Part shown: in pieces, positions 39,831 through 42,217 of the stretch | How the letters are laid out: every line of letters begins with the position of its first letter | How positions within the stretch are numbered: the stretch's first letter is position 1 | From: Mycobacterium hubeiense | GTDB lineage: Bacteria > Actinomycetota > Actinomycetes > Mycobacteriales > Mycobacteriaceae | Reading direction: 5' to 3' | Assembly (NCBI RefSeq): GCF_002838065.1 | Contig: NZ_PIZU01000025.1 | Coordinates: 32,030-74,246 of the forward strand | Length of the DNA: 42,217 nucleotides | Translations under genes and position numbers: made by a program | The notes under the pieces: generated by a model | The model's input: the letters and a program-made list of their open reading frames with translations, nothing else | What the model was told of the DNA's origin: nothing | Databases searched by the model: none

Positions 39831-39943
39831 CCACCGCATTAGTGGAGGTCATGCGCTGGCGGCCACGCATCCGCCGACCAACATGTGCGTCTACCAGCTA
39901 ACGCGAACCACTAAACTTTTCCTCGACCTACGAACGGAGCCTC

Positions 39944-40255
39944 ATGTTTGTTGACCCAGATCTGCTGCGCTCGGGAGCCGAGTTTTCACGGAGCGCGGGA
40001 ACTACCGCACAAGAGGGAGCTGACAAACTCTTGTCAACGCAGCTAGCTGCGAAGATCTTCGGTGATTTCGCCGAGGCGGACGACTTCCATCGCGCGCTGG
40101 CTCGCACCCAGGAGGCCGCTGCCACCGCCATGCAAGGTCACCAAGCCAGGTTGCACGCTTTGACTGAAAAGGTGCACACCGCTGCTTCAACCTTCACAGC
40201 CGAGGACGAGCAGCAAGCTGCAGCCCTGCAAAAGGCGCGGCTGCACTTCTCCTAA
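39944..40255 (+). CDS. DUF2563 (WXG100/EspC-like) ESX-associated small helical protein
   Basis: A 103-residue protein with CGGAG seven bases before ATG 39944. MFVDPDLLRSGAEFSRSAG, FGDFAEADDFHRAL and QGHQARLHALTEKVHTAAS match the mycobacterial DUF2563 pattern: a helical hairpin related to the WXG100/EspC partners of type VII secretion. It has no signal peptide. Its stop shares its last base with the ATG of the large following gene (TAATG), so the two are coupled, as expected for a chaperone or secretion partner of that protein. Confidence 0.75.
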   Translation: MFVDPDLLRSGAEFSRSAGTTAQEGADKLLSTQLAAKIFGDFAEADDFHRALARTQEAAATAMQGHQARLHALTEKVHTAASTFTAEDEQQAAALQKARLHFS

Positions 40256-41766
40256 TGCTGCAACTGACTTATCTGGACATAGGCGAGTTGGTCCAGGCCG
40301 CCGGCGGCGACCCATGGAAATTGAACGACACGATCCAGAGCGGTTCACCTGGCGAGATCCATGATCTGGCGACGGCCTTTTACGACGCGGGTGTCTGTTT
40401 GGGCGACACAAGCGAGGAGTTCAACGCAGCCAAGAAGCGGTTTGAAGCAGCATGGGACCGTGAAGATGCAGGCCATCCGATCAACGACTCTCGAGAAGTC
40501 ACACACGCCACTCAAACGCTTGATCTAAATAAGGAGCAGTTGGCGCGCGTCGCCGTCGACCTGCAGAACATCTCGGCCAGTCTGGCGGAGGCGCAGCGCA
40601 GTGGTTCGATCTCGATCAGCAACCTAGAGGCCTCTCTGCAGTTCATCGACAACCAGATCCACAACGAAGTCGTGACGGCTGCAGCAAACGGTGAAGAGGC
40701 CGATTGGTCCGACCTGAAACAGGCGGCAATCGATCGCACTGCACAAGCGCTCAAAGAAGTGCAGGCAGTTCGCGATTCCTACTCGCAGCAACTCGACCAA
40801 TCCCGTCTAGAGATGGCTGCTGAAGGCTACACCCCTGATGCGACGAAGGGTTCTGAGGGCGACGGCGGCCTTACCCCAGGCGACCAGGCCCGAGCGGACG
40901 CCGAGAAGTACGCAGCAAGCCAACGGGCAGCCGACGAAGCGTTGGTGAACTCTCCCGGTCCGTGGACTCCGGCGAAAAGCGAAGCGGCTGGGCGGCTACG
41001 GGATTACGCCACAATCAACGACCCTAATGCCGATCCCAACGCTGCGCGGTTTGCCGGCGAGCGTCTCAATGATTACTTCACAGCCCAGTTTCAAGGTCCA
41101 CTGCCCGTCGACCCGGTTCTCGGTCGGGACGCCAGACAGCGGGCCCAGGAAAGGCTATATCTCCAGCAGAAAATGGAGGCCGGGCTCGGCGCGATGCCGC
41201 CGATGGCACCGGACGCCGCAACTGAGCTTCTGAACATTTCTGAAGGCAAGGCTAGACAGCTGGCTATTAATCAGGCGATCGAATCGCTCACACGCGCCGG
41301 TATGTCGCCCGACGGCGCGAAGTCAGTAGTCGGGGACTTGGCACGTGGCGTGCCGTGGAACCAACTACTTGAACAAAACGGTCAGCTATTGAGTGCCGGT
41401 AGTGGTGGTCTTCAGGCTGTGGAGAAAACCCTGCCTCACGGAAGCCATTACAAACCCCACGAACTGACGCTCAGGGACGCCGGCATCCTAGGGGACGTCG
41501 GAAAGAGGCTCGGCTGGGCAGGCACTGCCATCGACGTCTTCGACTTGGGATACGACCTCAGCCAGGGCGCCGCACCTGGTCAGCGTATCGGCGAGTTCGC
41601 AGGCGGCGCCGGAGGTGGTGCGCTTGGCGCAGTAGGTGCCGCAGCTATTGCCGGCTCAGTGCTCGGGCCTGGCGGCACCTTTGTCGCGGCTGTCGCGGCG
41701 AGCGTCGCGTTGTCCGAAGGTGGAAAGCGAGTAGGGGGTTGGGTTGGCAGCCAGTTCGACAATTAG
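40255..41766 (+). CDS. Putative ESX-secreted toxin-like protein with C-terminal glycine zipper
   Basis: A 503-residue protein. The N-terminal part (about 1-190: VQAAGGDPWKLNDTIQSGSP, HPINDSREVTHATQTL, VDLQNISASLAEAQRSG) is a helical module that I recall at the front of large mycobacterial ESX-type effector proteins. A Gly/Asp linker (about 195-212) leads to a helical middle region (215-400). The C-terminus (about 447-487) is a glycine zipper: EFAGGAGGGALGAVGAAAIA, then GSVLGPGGTFVAAVAASVAL. Glycine zippers insert into membranes and occur in pore-forming type VII toxins. It is coupled to a DUF2563 partner and followed with overlap by a membrane protein. No enzymatic motif is seen. Secretion and toxicity are inferred. 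Confidence 0.65.
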   Translation: MLQLTYLDIGELVQAAGGDPWKLNDTIQSGSPGEIHDLATAFYDAGVCLGDTSEEFNAAKKRFEAAWDREDAGHPINDSREVTHATQTLDLNKEQLARVAVDLQNISASLAEAQRSGSISISNLEASLQFIDNQIHNEVVTAAANGEEADWSDLKQAAIDRTAQALKEVQAVRDSYSQQLDQSRLEMAAEGYTPDATKGSEGDGGLTPGDQARADAEKYAASQRAADEALVNSPGPWTPAKSEAAGRLRDYATINDPNADPNAARFAGERLNDYFTAQFQGPLPVDPVLGRDARQRAQERLYLQQKMEAGLGAMPPMAPDAATELLNISEGKARQLAINQAIESLTRAGMSPDGAKSVVGDLARGVPWNQLLEQNGQLLSAGSGGLQAVEKTLPHGSHYKPHELTLRDAGILGDVGKRLGWAGTAIDVFDLGYDLSQGAAPGQRIGEFAGGAGGGALGAVGAAAIAGSVLGPGGTFVAAVAASVALSEGGKRVGGWVGSQFDN

Positions 41767-42106
41767 CTCGGTACCGGCCTGGTCGACGTGGCTGCTGATT
41801 GCGGGCGCCGTTGTCCTTGCGGTCGGGGTGGTCGCGCTCTTCCTAGTGAAGGATCTGAATCGGGAACGCCGAATCTACTGGTCGACGGCCGCCGTGGGCG
41901 GCCTCCTAATCTCTCTGGCAACACTGCACCGTGGCTGGGGCGTGGTGATGGCAGCCTACGCAGCGATCTTGTTCGTAACGACCGTCTATGCGTTCTTGCG
42001 AACGGATTATCTCAAGATTGGCTCGAAGGTCTACTCAGCTTGGGGACTGATAGGTCGAAGTACGTCGGGCTCGGCGGGCGGAGCGGGCGGTGAAGACCCT
42101 TCATGA
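41744..42106 (+). CDS. Three-helix membrane protein, candidate immunity protein
   Basis: A 120-residue protein with hydrophobic helices at about 15-36 (WLLIAGAVVLAVGVVALFLV), 44-61 (IYWSTAAVGGLLISLATL) and 65-86 (GWGVVMAAYAAILFVTTVYAF), and a Gly/Ser-rich tail. It opens with TTG 41744 inside the end of the toxin-like gene (23-base overlap), with GTAGGGGG just upstream. No family is recognised. A short membrane protein encoded directly after a predicted membrane-acting toxin is the classic place and type for an immunity protein; this role is inferred from context only. Confidence 0.6.
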   Translation: MAASSTISSVPAWSTWLLIAGAVVLAVGVVALFLVKDLNRERRIYWSTAAVGGLLISLATLHRGWGVVMAAYAAILFVTTVYAFLRTDYLKIGSKVYSAWGLIGRSTSGSAGGAGGEDPS

Positions 42107-42112
42107 CCGGTA

Positions 42113-42217
42113 CTACGCGGTTGCGGCTTCGAGCGCGAGATCTTGACTTCCGAGGGTGAACTGACTCGACTGCTGGTATGAGGTTGTCCCGGTCTTCGTG
42201 GAATTTGAGGTGGCGGT
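42113..42217 (-). CDS. Possible C-terminal end of a convergent gene (partial)
   Basis: On the minus strand a frame enters from the right edge and ends at TAG (42115-42113). The visible 34 residues end in SYQQSSQFTLGSQDLALEAA-TA, which looks like a real protein tail. It is convergent with the membrane protein gene, six bases from its stop. Too little is visible to name it. Confidence 0.35.
   Translation of the reverse strand, partial: TATSNSTKTGTTSYQQSSQFTLGSQDLALEAATA

Noticed and set aside
1..42217. tRNA, rRNA or CRISPR arrays
   Set aside because: I saw no cloverleaf-type sequence, no rRNA-like tract and no regularly spaced repeats.

Overview
The window comes from a high-GC actinobacterium, almost certainly a mycobacterium (Mycobacterium/Mycolicibacterium). 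From about 8.35 kb to 37.9 kb the gene order follows, in reverse orientation, the M. tuberculosis block Rv0491 (regX3) to Rv0457c, including mycobacterial hallmarks: mycothiol synthesis (mshA), a mycolate cyclopropane synthase (pcaA-like), heparin-binding haemagglutinin (hbhA), icl1/ramB and lpdC. All identifications rest on reading motifs and remembered family and synteny knowledge; no database search was run. The closely spaced senX3-regX3 pair, the absence of the Rv0488 and umaA positions, and several inserted genes suggest a relative other than the M. tuberculosis complex.

Region 1 (1-8.3 kb) is accessory. It holds a translationally coupled four-gene operon (ribbon-helix-helix antitoxin, Doc toxin, a duplicated-zinc-motif protein, a small acidic protein), a HAD deoxyribonucleotidase, an IS4-type insertion sequence with intact ends and a 10-bp target duplication but a twice frameshifted transposase, and a five-gene operon (MpaB/Lcp-like DUF2236 protein, 7Fe ferredoxin, TetR repressor, two hypothetical proteins) with a probable TetR operator upstream.

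Region 2 (8.35-37.9 kb) is the conserved core: phosphate-responsive SenX3-RegX3, phosphoglycerate mutase, YbjN protein, MshA, an inserted VapBC module, a ROK regulator, SDR, lipoprotein L,D-transpeptidase, MurB, a DUF2505 protein, a methyltransferase-like protein, a nitrilase-family amidase, a DUF2993 protein, DeoC, small envelope proteins, HbhA, an XRE regulator, a DUF445 protein, a TetR coupled to a PPK2 kinase, cyclopropane synthase, FadB2, isocitrate lyase, an acyl-ACP thioesterase-like protein, RamB, an AhpD-like protein, dihydrolipoamide dehydrogenase, small membrane proteins and a prolyl oligopeptidase. Cell-wall synthesis and glyoxylate/fatty-acid carbon use are the common themes; RamB next to icl is a local regulatory circuit.

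Region 3 (37.9-42.2 kb) is again accessory. A 55-residue Cys/His-rich peptide gene lies directly between the prolyl oligopeptidase and a SAM methyltransferase. A PknH-type sensor-domain lipoprotein follows, then a probable type VII (ESX) secreted toxin cassette: a DUF2563 WXG100-like partner, a 503-residue protein ending in a glycine-zipper domain, and an overlapping three-helix membrane protein that could be its immunity protein. The two most promising previously undescribed systems are this cassette and the peptidase / Cys-rich peptide / methyltransferase cluster; third is the four-gene Doc operon.
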